In this document: piece by piece, positions 40,474 through 49,624 of the stretch
Layout: the number at the start of each line of letters is the position of its first letter
Position numbering within the stretch: position 1 is the stretch's first letter
DNA from: Alphaproteobacteria bacterium
GTDB taxonomy: Bacteria > Pseudomonadota > Alphaproteobacteria > Bin95
DNA: 64,000 nucleotides
Direction: 5' to 3'
Assembly: GCA_020638555.1 (NCBI GenBank)
Contig: JACKII010000006.1
Location: forward strand, 1 to 64,000
The notes under the pieces: model-generated
The model's input: the letters and a program-made list of their open reading frames with translations, nothing else
What the model was told of the DNA's origin: nothing
The model's database searches: none
Program-made: the position numbers and the translations under genes

Positions 40474-42075
40474 TCAGTCGTAGCTGGCCTGCACGCCGGT
40501 CACGGCACCTTCCGCCCCGAAACGCGCCAGCAGGTCGTCGCGGATCGTCTGCTTGGCGACCTTGGCGCTGGCGGTTTTCGGCAGTTCGTCGGCGAACGCC
40601 CAGTGCCTCGGCACCTTGTAGCCGGCGATCAGGCGGCGGCAGTGGGCGGTCAGCGCGGCCTCGTCCAGGGTCTGGCCGGGCTTCGGCACCACCATGGCGG
40701 CGATCCGCTCGCCCAGGTCCGGGTCGGGCAGGCCGACTACGGCGGCTTCCAGCACGTCCGGGTGGGCGAACAGGGCGTCCTCCACCTCGCGGGCATAGAC
40801 GTTGAAGCCGCCGGTGATGATCATGTCCTTGGTGCGGCCGACGATGAACAGATAGCCGTCGGCGTCGAACCGGCCCAGATCGCCGGTGTGGAACCAGCCG
40901 TCGCGGATCGCCGCCGCGGTCAGGTCGGGCCGCTGCCAGTATTCGAAGCTGGCCGCGCCCTCCGCCCGGATGCAGATCTCGCCGACCTCGCCGGCCGGCA
41001 GGTCCGCGCCGTCCGCCGAGCGCACGACGATGCGATGGGCCAGGATCGGCCGGCCGCAGGAGGCGAGGCGGGCGGCTTCGGCTTCCGATCCGTTCGTCAC
41101 ATGCTCGCCCGGATAGAGCAGGGTCAGCGGAGAGTTCGCCTCGCTCATGCCGTAGTGCTGGCGGAACACCGGCCCCAGCACCTCCAGCCCGCGGCGCAGC
41201 ACGTCCACCGGGATCGGCGCCGTGCCGTAGTTGATGCGGGTGAGCGACGACAGGTTATAGGTTTCCGGCTCCAGCGCCGCCACGAAGCGGACGATCATGG
41301 TCGGCACCAGCAGCAGATGGTTGATGCGGTGCCGTTCGATCGCGGATTGCAGTTCCAGCGGGTCGAAGCGCTCGAAAATGATGGTCTTGGCGCCGCGCAC
41401 GAAACAGGGTTGCAGATAGTTGCCGGCGACATGGCTCAGCGGGCCGACCTGGCCCATGGTCTGGTCCGGCCCCAGCGCGTACTCGCAGGACTGGAAGAAA
41501 TTGGCGAGGCGGGCCAGATGGCGGCGGTGGGTGCCGACCACGCCCTTGGGCTTGCCGGTCGAGCCGCTGGTGTAGGTCAGGCGGCAGATCGTGTCGGCCG
41601 GCACTTCCAGCCGGGGCTCGGCGTCGGACGCGCCTTCGAGGAAGGCGTCATAGGCCAGCCCCTGTGGCGGCTGCCAGTCGATGCCGATGACGTGCTTCAG
41701 GTCCGGCGCATGGGCGAGCACCGGCTCGATGATGTCGCGATAGAAACCGGCGACGATCACCGCGCGGCAGCCGGCATCGGTCAGGATGCCCAGATGCTCC
41801 GGCCCGGCATGGCGGCTGTTCAGCGCGACGATGCAAAACGCGCCCTTCAGCAGGCCGAACACCGCATCGACCGAGTGGATCGAGTTGTTGACCAGCACGC
41901 CGACCCGGTCGCCCGTCTCCAGCCCCAGCGAGCGCAGGCCGTTGGCCAGCCGGTTGGCGCGCGCGTTCACCTCGCGGAATGTGTAGGTGCGCTGGCGGAA
42001 GACCACGGCCGGGCGGTCGCGGAACTGCTCGGCCGCCCAGCGGATTTCGTAACCGGCTTCCAGCGTGTCAGTCAT
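40474..42075 (-). CDS. Acyl-CoA synthetase (AMP-dependent ligase)
   Basis: Adenylate-forming enzyme of 533 residues. The ATP-binding P-loop is LTYTSGSTGKPKGV, the A5 motif YGMSEAN, A7-A8 GWFHTGDLGRFDADGYLFIVGRTKDMIITGG and A10 PKTASAKVAKQ with the catalytic Lys. It activates an aliphatic or aromatic carboxylic acid as its CoA thioester. Upstream on the same strand are two MDR dehydrogenases, suggesting alcohol to acid to CoA ester oxidation. The start is the ATG at 42075. Confidence 0.9.
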   Translation of the reverse strand: MTDTLEAGYEIRWAAEQFRDRPAVVFRQRTYTFREVNARANRLANGLRSLGLETGDRVGVLVNNSIHSVDAVFGLLKGAFCIVALNSRHAGPEHLGILTDAGCRAVIVAGFYRDIIEPVLAHAPDLKHVIGIDWQPPQGLAYDAFLEGASDAEPRLEVPADTICRLTYTSGSTGKPKGVVGTHRRHLARLANFFQSCEYALGPDQTMGQVGPLSHVAGNYLQPCFVRGAKTIIFERFDPLELQSAIERHRINHLLLVPTMIVRFVAALEPETYNLSSLTRINYGTAPIPVDVLRRGLEVLGPVFRQHYGMSEANSPLTLLYPGEHVTNGSEAEAARLASCGRPILAHRIVVRSADGADLPAGEVGEICIRAEGAASFEYWQRPDLTAAAIRDGWFHTGDLGRFDADGYLFIVGRTKDMIITGGFNVYAREVEDALFAHPDVLEAAVVGLPDPDLGERIAAMVVPKPGQTLDEAALTAHCRRLIAGYKVPRHWAFADELPKTASAKVAKQTIRDDLLARFGAEGAVTGVQASYD

Positions 42076-42176
42076 GACGGGTGTTCCGCCTTGTAGGCCC
42101 AAAAACCTGTAGACCCAAAAACCCGCCGCATCCCGAGGGGCCGTCGCGGCCCGCCCGGGACGGGCAGGGGATGGCG

Positions 42177-43316
42177 TCAGGCCACCCCGTGCGGCGTCAG
42201 CACCTGGCGCACGGTGGCGTTGGCCTGAAGCTTGTCGAAGGCCAGATTCAGCTCCTCGAAGCCGATGGTGCGGTCGACCAGCCGGTCCACCGGCAGGCGG
42301 CCCTGGCGATAGAGGCTGATGAAGCGTGGGATGTCGCGCACCGGCACGCAACTGCCCATGTAGGAACCGCGGATCGACTTCTCCTGGCTCACCAGATTGC
42401 TCTGGTTGAACGAGAAATTCGCGGCCGACGGCGAGAGGCCGGCGGTGACGACGCTGCCGCCATAGCGGGTGACGTTATACGCCGTCTCCATCGCCTTGAT
42501 CGTGCCGGCCAGGTCGAAGGCGAAGTCGACGCCGCCATTGGTGATGTCGCGCACCTGCTCCACATGGTTCGGGTCGGTGGCGTTGACCGTGTGGGTTGCG
42601 CCCAGCTGGCGCGCGAGGCCCAGCTTCTCGTCCGACAGGTCGATGGCGACGATCTTGTCGGCGCCGCCGACCACCGCGCCCAGCAGGCCGGAGAGGCCGA
42701 CGCCGCCCAGGCCGACAATGGCAACCGCGTCGCCGGAGCGGATGCGCGCGGTGTTGATGACCGCGCCGGCGCCGGTCATGACCGCGCAGCCGAACAGCGC
42801 CGCCTCGTGCAGGGGCAGGTCGTTGTCCACCTTCACGACCGAACCGCGGTCGAGCACGCCGTATTCCGCAAAGCAGGAGACGCCCGTGTGGTGCGCCAGC
42901 TCGTTGCCGTCCAGGTCGCGCAGGCGCGAGCCGCCGCCCATCAGATGGCCCTGCGCCTTGGTCGCAGCGCCCAGTTCGCAGACCTGCGGCCGGCCTTCCA
43001 GGCAGCGGCGGCAACGGCCGCAGGAGGGCGAGAACTGGAACACCACATGGTCGCCCGGCTTCAGGTCGGTGATGCCGGGGCCGCATTCGACGATCTCGCC
43101 GGCGCCCTCATGGCCCATGACCACCGGGGTTTCGCGCGGGCGGTCGGCATTGATGACCGAGAGGTCGGAATGGCAGATGCCGCCGCCGCCCATCTTCACC
43201 AGCACCTCGCCATGCTGCGGCGGCAGCAGTTCGACCTCCTCGATGGACAGGGGCTGGGACTGGGCAAAGGGCTGCGGTGCATTGAACTGGCGCAGCACGG
43301 CGGCTTTCATACGCAT
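42177..43316 (-). CDS. Zinc-dependent alcohol dehydrogenase (MDR class III-like)
   Basis: Protein of 379 residues. The catalytic zinc ligands are in GICHSD and GHEGAG, and the four structural-zinc cysteines in CGRCRRCLEGRPQVCE. The NAD-binding loop is AIVGLGGVGLSGLLGAVV. The overall length and AAVLRQFNAP start resemble class III/aryl-alcohol dehydrogenases. It oxidises an alcohol or S-hydroxymethyl adduct with NAD+. It is adjacent to another MDR gene and the acyl-CoA ligase, all on the minus strand. Confidence 0.9.
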   Translation of the reverse strand: MRMKAAVLRQFNAPQPFAQSQPLSIEEVELLPPQHGEVLVKMGGGGICHSDLSVINADRPRETPVVMGHEGAGEIVECGPGITDLKPGDHVVFQFSPSCGRCRRCLEGRPQVCELGAATKAQGHLMGGGSRLRDLDGNELAHHTGVSCFAEYGVLDRGSVVKVDNDLPLHEAALFGCAVMTGAGAVINTARIRSGDAVAIVGLGGVGLSGLLGAVVGGADKIVAIDLSDEKLGLARQLGATHTVNATDPNHVEQVRDITNGGVDFAFDLAGTIKAMETAYNVTRYGGSVVTAGLSPSAANFSFNQSNLVSQEKSIRGSYMGSCVPVRDIPRFISLYRQGRLPVDRLVDRTIGFEELNLAFDKLQANATVRQVLTPHGVA

Positions 43317-43402
43317 GGGAAACGATCCTTCAGGGCTCGGAATGGAATGGCCGGCTGCGAGTATAGACGCAGATTGCGCCGGGTCCAGGTGGGGCGGGCG
43401 TT

Positions 43403-44407
43403 CTAGCCGGCAATGACAACCTTGCCGAAATGCCCGGCCGCCTGCAGGTGGTGGAACGCCGCGCGGGCGTCCTCGAACGCGAAGGTCCGGTCCAAGACCG
43501 GACGCAACTCCGCGGCCTCGAAGGCCCGGTTCATGCGTTCGAACATGGCGCGGCTGCCGACATAAATGCCGCTGACCCGGAGCGAGTTCCGAAAGATCAG
43601 CGCCGGATTGATTTCGCCGCCGGTGAGGACGCCGATCAGGGCGATATGCCCGGCGACCCGGGTGCTGGCGATCGAGCGGGGCAGCGTGCCGGCGCCGCCC
43701 ACCTCCAGCACATGGTCGACGCCGCGCCCGTCCGTCAGGTCGAGCACGGCATGCTGCCAGTCCGGCGTCGCGCGATAGTTCACCGTGCCCCAGGCACCCA
43801 TCGCCCTGGCCCGCTCCAGCTTCTCGTCGCTGGAGGAGATGATGACGCTGCGTGCGCCATGCATGGCCGCGATCTGGAGGCCGAAAATCGAGACGCCGCC
43901 GGTGCCGATCAGCAGCACGGTCTCTCCCGCCATCAGGCGGCCTTTCTCGACGAGCGCATTCCAGGCGGTCAGCGCGGCGCAGGGCAGGGTGGCGGCCTCG
44001 GCATAGGACAGATGCGCCGGAATCCGCACCAGGCCACGCTCGCTCAGCACCACCTCTTCCGCCAGCACGCCATCCATGGTGCCGCCCAGGGCGCTGGCCA
44101 TGCCGTCGGCGGTGATGTCGCCATCCTCCCAGCGCTGGAAAAAGCAGCCGGCGACGCGGTCGCCGGGCTTGAAGCGCCGCACGCCTTCGCCGACCGCCAG
44201 CACCTCGCCCGCGCCGTCGGAGTTGGGGATGCGGGGATAGGGCAGGTTGCGGCCGCGCGGGTCCAGCACGGTCAGGAGGTCGCGATAGTTCAGCGACGAG
44301 GCGTGCATTTTCACCAGCACCTCGCCGTGACCGGGGGCGGGGGTCGGCCGGTCGGCGAGGGCCAGGGCGTCGATGCCGCCGTCGGAAACGATTTCGTAAG
44401 CGCGCAT
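43403..44407 (-). CDS. NAD(P)-dependent alcohol dehydrogenase, zinc-free MDR family
   Basis: Protein of 334 residues of the MDR superfamily without structural-zinc cysteines. The catalytic-domain segment is HASSLNYRDLLTVLDPRGRNLPYP, and the Rossmann loop is VLLIGTGGVSIFGLQIAA. The motif LNYRDLL and the overall layout resemble bacterial YogA-like and crotonyl-CoA reductase-related oxidoreductases. It lies 86 nt upstream of the zinc ADH on the same strand. It probably reduces or oxidises a carbonyl or enone with NAD(P)H. Confidence 0.85.
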   Translation of the reverse strand: MRAYEIVSDGGIDALALADRPTPAPGHGEVLVKMHASSLNYRDLLTVLDPRGRNLPYPRIPNSDGAGEVLAVGEGVRRFKPGDRVAGCFFQRWEDGDITADGMASALGGTMDGVLAEEVVLSERGLVRIPAHLSYAEAATLPCAALTAWNALVEKGRLMAGETVLLIGTGGVSIFGLQIAAMHGARSVIISSSDEKLERARAMGAWGTVNYRATPDWQHAVLDLTDGRGVDHVLEVGGAGTLPRSIASTRVAGHIALIGVLTGGEINPALIFRNSLRVSGIYVGSRAMFERMNRAFEAAELRPVLDRTFAFEDARAAFHHLQAAGHFGKVVIAG

Positions 44408-44456
44408 GGTGGTCTTTCAGGCAGGGGATAGGGGGAATGCTGTCATGGGCTGTGGC

Positions 44457-45590
44457 TCAGACCGAGCCCCAGATCGCTTCGGCCGTCTCCACCACCCGTT
44501 CCAGCTTGCGGCGCTGGTCGTCGGCGGTGATGGCGTTGCCTTCCTCGGTGGAGGCGAAGCCGCATTGCGGCGCGATGCCCAACTGGTCGAGGTCGGCGTA
44601 TTGGGCGGCCTCGTCGAACTTGCGGCGCAGGTTGTCCACGCTTTCCATGGCGCCGACCTTCGTGGTGATGAAGCCGGGCATGACCCGTTGCTTGCCCTTC
44701 GCCAGCAGGCGCAGCGGCTCCAGGCCGCCGGCGCGCTCGGTGTCGTATTCCATGAAGAAGATGTCGACGCCGGTCCGGTTGAACACCGCGTCCGCGGCGG
44801 GGTCGTAGGCGCCTTCGGCGGCATAGGTGCTCTTGTAGTTGCCGCGGCACATATGCATGCCGATGGTCATGTCGGCCGGCCGGTCCTTGATCGCCTCGTG
44901 CATCATCCACGCATAATGACCGATCAGTTCGTCCGGGTCGCGGCCCTCCGCCACTTTCGCCGCCCGGTGCTTGGGGTCGCAGAGATAGGCGAAGAAAATA
45001 TCGTCCATCTGCAGATAGCGGCAGCCGGCATCGTAGAAGGCGTGCACGGCCTTCTTGTAGGTGCGGGCGATGGCGGCGAAGAAGGCGCGGCGGTCTTCCT
45101 TGTATTCCGGCACGCCCAGGTCATCGGAGCCGATGCGGAAATCGCAGCAGCTGGGGCCGGGAATAGAGATTTTCGGGCAAACCCTGGTGTTGGCCGCCAG
45201 GAACCGGAAATGCGCCAGCATCGGATGATCGTCGGGGAAATCCAGCGGCGCGGTGACGACGGGAAAGATCGGGCGCAATTGCGTGCCGGCGAACTGCACG
45301 CCCTCGCCGCGCTCCACCAGGTCGAGGCCGTCCAGCATGCCCATGAAGTCGTAATGCCACCAGGACCGTCGCGCCTCGCCGTCGGTGACGACCGGCAGGC
45401 CCACGTCTTCCTGCATGCGGATCAGGTCCGGGATGGCCGCATCCTCGGCGGCTTTCAGGCCGGCGGCATCGAGGGTCTTATCCTCGAAATGCGCCTTGCG
45501 CGCGGCGGCGACGCCGGCGGGACGCAGCAGGCTGCCGACATGGTCGGCGCGGAAGGGCGGGGTGCGGACGGGTGTGCTGGGAGCGGGCAT
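44457..45590 (-). CDS. Cobalamin-independent methionine synthase-like protein (MetE C-domain family)
   Basis: Protein of 377 residues corresponding to the catalytic C-terminal barrel of MetE. It begins with FRADHVGSLLRP (zinc-ligand His region), and carries YLQMDDIFFAYL, IGMHMCRGNYKST with the zinc-ligand Cys and a distal FMEYD. It lacks the N-terminal half of classical MetE, as do archaeal-type and 'methionine synthase II family' proteins, some of which act on other methyl donors or in demethylation. The role in this catabolic stretch is unknown. The start is the ATG at 45590. Confidence 0.87.
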   Translation of the reverse strand: MPAPSTPVRTPPFRADHVGSLLRPAGVAAARKAHFEDKTLDAAGLKAAEDAAIPDLIRMQEDVGLPVVTDGEARRSWWHYDFMGMLDGLDLVERGEGVQFAGTQLRPIFPVVTAPLDFPDDHPMLAHFRFLAANTRVCPKISIPGPSCCDFRIGSDDLGVPEYKEDRRAFFAAIARTYKKAVHAFYDAGCRYLQMDDIFFAYLCDPKHRAAKVAEGRDPDELIGHYAWMMHEAIKDRPADMTIGMHMCRGNYKSTYAAEGAYDPAADAVFNRTGVDIFFMEYDTERAGGLEPLRLLAKGKQRVMPGFITTKVGAMESVDNLRRKFDEAAQYADLDQLGIAPQCGFASTEEGNAITADDQRRKLERVVETAEAIWGSV

Positions 45591-45694
45591 GGTGCGCCTC
45601 CTTGTAACGTTCGTCGCTTCGTCCCGAGCAGGATAACGCCGGTCGCGTCATTCCGAATAGGGCCCTCGGCCTTTTATCGCCCGAGTCGGGTGCG

Positions 45695-45733
45695 TCCCTC
45701 GATACGGGCCTGCGGCCCTACTCGGGATGAAGC
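45695..45733 (-). repeat. Hairpin repeat, family H, single inverted copy
   Basis: One copy of the family with fixed ends CCCTCGATACG and CTACTCGGGATGA around a self-complementary core, here GGGCC-TGC-GGCCC. Its orientation is opposite to the tandem copies that follow. Confidence 0.85.
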
Positions 45734-45739
45734 GACGGA

Positions 45740-46053
45740 CAACGGGCGACGGTTGGGACCGTGTCGGCCTCTCCCCCGCTTCATCCCGAGTGGCCGGCGC
45801 TGCCGGCGTATCGAGGGGAGACGGAGACGGTTGGGACCGTGTCGCCCTCGCCCCCGCTTCATCCCGAGTGGCCGGCGCTGCCGGCGTATCGAGGGGCGAC
45901 GGGCGACGGTTGGGGCCGTGTCACCCTCTCCCCCGCTTCATCCCGAGTGGCCGGCGCTGCCGGCGTATCGAGGGGAGACGGGCGGCGGTTGGGACCGTGT
46001 CACCCGCTCCACCGGCTTTATCCCGAGTAGCCGCGCAGCGGCGTATCGAGGGG
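45740..46053 (+). repeat. Direct tandem array of 78-80 bp units containing family H hairpins
   Basis: Units start at 45779, 45857 and 45936 with TTCATCCCGAGTGGCCGGC, and a diverged fourth at 46016, giving steps of 78, 79 and 80 bp. Each unit is a 40 bp hairpin element (core GCCGGC-GCT-GCCGGC) followed by a conserved 38-40 bp segment containing ACGGTTGGGACCGTGTC, itself a palindrome. Because the segments between repeats are also conserved, this is a tandem repeat, not a CRISPR. Confidence 0.9.
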
Positions 46054-46070
46054 GCGGGCAGGGCGGTTCG

Positions 46071-47780
46071 CTACCCTTCCTTCACGCCGCGCAGGAACTC
46101 GAAGTCGGCGCCGGTGTCGGCCTGGGTGACCTCGTCCAGATAGAGCTTGAGATAGCCGCGCTCCTGGCCCTCGTGATAGGGCGCGCGGAAGTCCGCCTTG
46201 CGCTGCTCCAACTCGGCCGCGTCCACCAGCAGTTCCAGGGTGCGCGCCGGCACGTCCAGGCGGATGCGGTCGCCGGTACGCACCAGGCCCAGCGGCCCAC
46301 CCACCGCCGCTTCCGGCGTGCAGTGCAGCACGATGGAGCCGAAGGCCGTGCCGCTCATGCGCGCATCCGAGATGCGGACCATGTCCTTGACGCCGGCGGC
46401 GGCCAGCTTTTTCGGGATCGGGATATAGCCCGACTCCGGCATGCCCGGCGCGCCCTTCGGCCCGGCGTTTTGCAGCACCAGCACGTCGTCGGCCTGCACG
46501 TCGAGATCGGGAGAATCCAGCCGCTCGGCCATATCCTCCAGCGAGGAGAACACGACGGCCCGGCCCTCGTGTTGCAGGATGGCGGCGGCGGACTGTTTGA
46601 TGATGGCGCCGCCGGGCGCGAGATTGCCGCGCAGCACGGCGATGCCGCCTTCCTTGTAGACCGGGTCGGCCTTGGTCTTGACCACCTGCTGGCCCCAGTC
46701 CGGCTCGGCCGCGGCGATATCCTCGCCGAGCGTCCGGCCGGAGACGGTCAGGCAATCGAGGTTCAGGCTCTCGCCCAACTCGCGCAGGATCGGCGCCAGC
46801 CCGCCGGCGCGGTACAGGTCCTCCATATAGTGCTGGCCCGAGGGCTTGAGGTCGACCAGCACCGGCGTCTCCGCGCCCATGGCGTCGAACGCCTCCAGGT
46901 CGATGTCGATGCCGAGCCGGCCGGCCACCGCCGCGATATGCACCAGACCGTTGGTGGAGCCGCCCACCGCCAGCAGGGTGCGGAGCGCGTTGTCGAACGC
47001 CTCCTTCGTCATGATCTGCGAGGGCTTGGTGCCCTCCAGCGCCAGACCGACGGCGCGGGCGCCGGTGTCCTCGGCATGGCGCAGGCGGTCGGCCATGACG
47101 GCGGGAATGGCGGCACCGCCCGGCAGCATCATGCCCAGCGCCTCGGCCATCAGCGCCATGGTGGAGGCCGTGCCCATGACCATGCAGGTGCCGGCGGTCG
47201 GCATCAGCCGGTTGCCGACCGCGTCGATATCCTCCGCCGAGATCTCCCCCGCCCGGTGCAGGCCCCAGAGCCGCCGGCAGTCGGTGCAGGCGCCCAGGCG
47301 CTCGCCGCGGAAATGCCCTGTCATCATCGGGCCGGTGACTTCCAGGATCGCCGGCTTGCCGGCGCTGGCCGCCCCCATCAGCAGGGCCGGAACGGTCTTG
47401 TCGCAGCCGCCGATCAGCACCACCGAGTCCATGGGCTGGGCGCGGATCATCTCCTCCGCGTCCATGCTCATCAGATTGCGCAGAAACATCGAGGTCGGGT
47501 GTGAGAAGCTTTCGTGCACGCTGATGGTCGGAAATTCCACCGGCAGGCCGCCCGCCAGCATGACGCCGCGCTTGATCGCCTCCACCAGGTCCGGAACGGA
47601 GCGGTGGCAGGCGTTATAGCCGCTGAACGTGTTGGTGATGCCGACAATCGGCCGCTCCAGCGCATCGTCGGTATAGCCCATGGCCTTGATGAAGGCCTTG
47701 CGCATGAACAGCGAGAATGCGTTGTCGCCGTATTGCGCGAGGCCCTGGCGCATGCCGGGGGTTTTGGGGCTATCGGTCAT
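46071..47780 (-). CDS. IlvD/Edd family dehydratase (dihydroxy-acid or sugar-acid dehydratase)
   Basis: Fe-S dehydratase of 569 residues. The cluster cysteines are visible in LIGGCDKTVP, GACTDCRRLWG and TAGTCMVMGTAST. The C-terminal segment has SDARMSGTAFGSIVLHCTPEA. The CTDCRR variant and the short length resemble sugar-acid (L-arabinonate/D-xylonate-type) dehydratases and related enzymes more than the biosynthetic IlvD. It removes water from a 2,3-dihydroxy acid. The start at 47780 is supported by the family N-terminus; a longer frame adds 20 unrelated residues. It is preceded by a GGT gene 43 nt upstream on the same strand. Confidence 0.88.
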   Translation of the reverse strand: MTDSPKTPGMRQGLAQYGDNAFSLFMRKAFIKAMGYTDDALERPIVGITNTFSGYNACHRSVPDLVEAIKRGVMLAGGLPVEFPTISVHESFSHPTSMFLRNLMSMDAEEMIRAQPMDSVVLIGGCDKTVPALLMGAASAGKPAILEVTGPMMTGHFRGERLGACTDCRRLWGLHRAGEISAEDIDAVGNRLMPTAGTCMVMGTASTMALMAEALGMMLPGGAAIPAVMADRLRHAEDTGARAVGLALEGTKPSQIMTKEAFDNALRTLLAVGGSTNGLVHIAAVAGRLGIDIDLEAFDAMGAETPVLVDLKPSGQHYMEDLYRAGGLAPILRELGESLNLDCLTVSGRTLGEDIAAAEPDWGQQVVKTKADPVYKEGGIAVLRGNLAPGGAIIKQSAAAILQHEGRAVVFSSLEDMAERLDSPDLDVQADDVLVLQNAGPKGAPGMPESGYIPIPKKLAAAGVKDMVRISDARMSGTAFGSIVLHCTPEAAVGGPLGLVRTGDRIRLDVPARTLELLVDAAELEQRKADFRAPYHEGQERGYLKLYLDEVTQADTGADFEFLRGVKEG

Positions 47781-47823
47781 GGGCGGTGCGCCTTGCGGGT
47801 AAAGGGGTTGGGGCGCCGTCCTA

Positions 47824-49566
47824 CTACACGCCGACCGCAAAGGCCATGCGGCGCGGGTCGGCGGCGGCGGTCTTGAAGCCGGTGTCGCGGTCGTCGACGA
47901 TCAGGCCCATGGAGCCGGCAAGCCAGGTCATGTCCGGCCACCACTCCACCTTGTGGCCGAGGCCCGCCAGCGCGTCGCCGGTGGCGCGCTCCACCCGGCC
48001 TTCCAGGCGCAACAGGCCCGGATGCTCGGCGTGCGGCTCGAAGCTGGAGGGGAAGCTGTAGCTGGCAAAGCGCGGCGCCTCCACGGCTTCCTGCGCGCCT
48101 TTCTCCCAGACCACCAGGTTCAGCAGCGTTTGCAGCATGGCCTGGGTCTGGACGTCGCCGCCGGGCGTGCCGAACGGGATGAACTGGCGGCCGCGGATGG
48201 CCATGGCCGGGTTCGGCGTCAGGCGCGGGCGACGATACGGGCCGATCTCGGAGGCATGGCCGGCCTCGGCCCAGTTCTGCACGCCGCGGCAGGACGGCAC
48301 GAAACCCAGCCCCGGCACGACCGGGCCGTGATAGGAGCCGTCGCTGGGCGTCGCCGAAAACACGTTGCCGTGCCGGTCCACGACGCAGAGATAAGACGTG
48401 TCCAGGCTCGACAGCGTCTCGACCTCGTCCGGCAGGGCCGGCGGCGGCTGTTTCAGACGCGGCGCGTCGCCATCGACGCCCAGGTCCTTGCCGGAGGCCG
48501 CGGGCGGGCGTCCGGGCCAGGCCTTGTCCCACTCGAACCGGGTCGCGCGCCGGGCGGCGAAGTCCTTGGAGGTGAGGGCCTGGATCGGCACATCGAAATG
48601 GCGCGGATCGCCGATCCAGGCCTCGCGGTCGGCCATGGCCAGCTTGGTCGCCTCGGTCAGCAGATGCAGGTAGCGCGGGCTGTTGTGGTCCAGGGTCGAG
48701 AGGTCGAAGCGCTCGACGATGTTGACGATTTCCAGCAGCGCCGGCCCCTGGCACCACGGCCCGCAGGTGAAGACCTCGGTATCGCCGAAGCGGGTGGAGC
48801 AGGCGGGCTCGATGCCGACGCGGAAGCCGGCCATGTCGTCCATGGTCATCCAGCCGCCTTGGGCCTGCACGAAATCGACCATGGTGCGGGCGATGTCGCC
48901 CTTGTAGAACGCGTCCCGCGCCGCCTTCAGCCCGGCGGCCCGGCCGCCCTTGGCCGCGGCACCCCGTTCCTCGTCGGCCATGTGTTGCAGGGTGCGGCCC
49001 AGATCCTCCTGCACGAAGCGGGCGCCGACCGCCGGTGCCTCGCCATCCCGCAGATAGATGGCGGCGGAGGCCGGGAAGCTGCGATAGGTCTCGACATTGT
49101 TGGCGATGGTCTGGTGCAGCAGCGTGTTCATGGCAAAGCCCTCGCGCGCGAAGCGGATGGCGGCCTCGGCGCACTGGCCGAAACTCATCGTGCCCCACAG
49201 CTCCAGCGCGGTGATCCAGGCATCGGGTGCGGCCGGCACCACCATGGACATGACGCCTTTCGGCTGCTTGCCGCCATGGTGCTCGCGGAACCAGGCGGAC
49301 GAGGCCGCTTTCGGCCACCAGCCGAGACCCGAGACGGTGACGACGCGCTGTTCCGCCTCCAGCCAGACCATGATGGGGGCGACGCCGGCGACGCCGACCA
49401 GGTCGCTTTGCAACACGCCGAGGGCAATGCCGCCGCAAACGCCCGCATCGATGGCGTTGCCGCCCGCCTCCAACACCGCCAGCGCCGCCGCACTGGCGAG
49501 ATAGTGCCCGGCCGAGACCGCATGGCGGCTCGCATGGATTTCGGGGCGGAGGGTGGAAGCGGCCAT
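47824..49566 (-). CDS. Gamma-glutamyltransferase family protein (cytoplasmic form)
   Basis: Ntn-hydrolase of 580 residues of the GGT family. The N-terminal part has GNAIDAGVCGGIALGVLQ. The maturation Thr that becomes the nucleophile lies in LDTSYLCVVDRHGNVFSATPS, and the glycine loop is PFGTPGGD. No signal peptide is seen (MAASTLRPEIHASRHAV), so this copy probably acts in the cytoplasm, unlike the exported GGT at 54630-56336. Such members include cephalosporin-acylase-like and oxamate/amide hydrolases. It shares an upstream region with the divergent queA. Confidence 0.87.
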   Translation of the reverse strand: MAASTLRPEIHASRHAVSAGHYLASAAALAVLEAGGNAIDAGVCGGIALGVLQSDLVGVAGVAPIMVWLEAEQRVVTVSGLGWWPKAASSAWFREHHGGKQPKGVMSMVVPAAPDAWITALELWGTMSFGQCAEAAIRFAREGFAMNTLLHQTIANNVETYRSFPASAAIYLRDGEAPAVGARFVQEDLGRTLQHMADEERGAAAKGGRAAGLKAARDAFYKGDIARTMVDFVQAQGGWMTMDDMAGFRVGIEPACSTRFGDTEVFTCGPWCQGPALLEIVNIVERFDLSTLDHNSPRYLHLLTEATKLAMADREAWIGDPRHFDVPIQALTSKDFAARRATRFEWDKAWPGRPPAASGKDLGVDGDAPRLKQPPPALPDEVETLSSLDTSYLCVVDRHGNVFSATPSDGSYHGPVVPGLGFVPSCRGVQNWAEAGHASEIGPYRRPRLTPNPAMAIRGRQFIPFGTPGGDVQTQAMLQTLLNLVVWEKGAQEAVEAPRFASYSFPSSFEPHAEHPGLLRLEGRVERATGDALAGLGHKVEWWPDMTWLAGSMGLIVDDRDTGFKTAAADPRRMAFAVGV

Positions 49567-49624
49567 GGTGCGGCACTCCTGCGGACTTGCGATTGCGGCC
49601 AGTCTGCCGCAAACAGCGGGAACA

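Larger units (their letters stand above)
45591..46070. other. 480 nt gene-free stretch filled by hairpin repeats
   Basis: Between the MetE-like and IlvD/Edd genes I see no credible coding region. Open frames here are translations of repeats (recurrent ASSRVAGAAGVSRG). The stretch consists of one inverted-orientation hairpin element at 45695-45733, a direct tandem array at 45740-46053, and short GC-rich edges. Confidence 0.8.

Noticed and set aside
45740..46053. Regularly spaced repeats that look like a CRISPR array
   Set aside because: The 38-40 bp segments between repeats are themselves conserved, only three to four units exist, and the repeat is a member of a hairpin family found elsewhere in the window. 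It is 26 kb from cas9.
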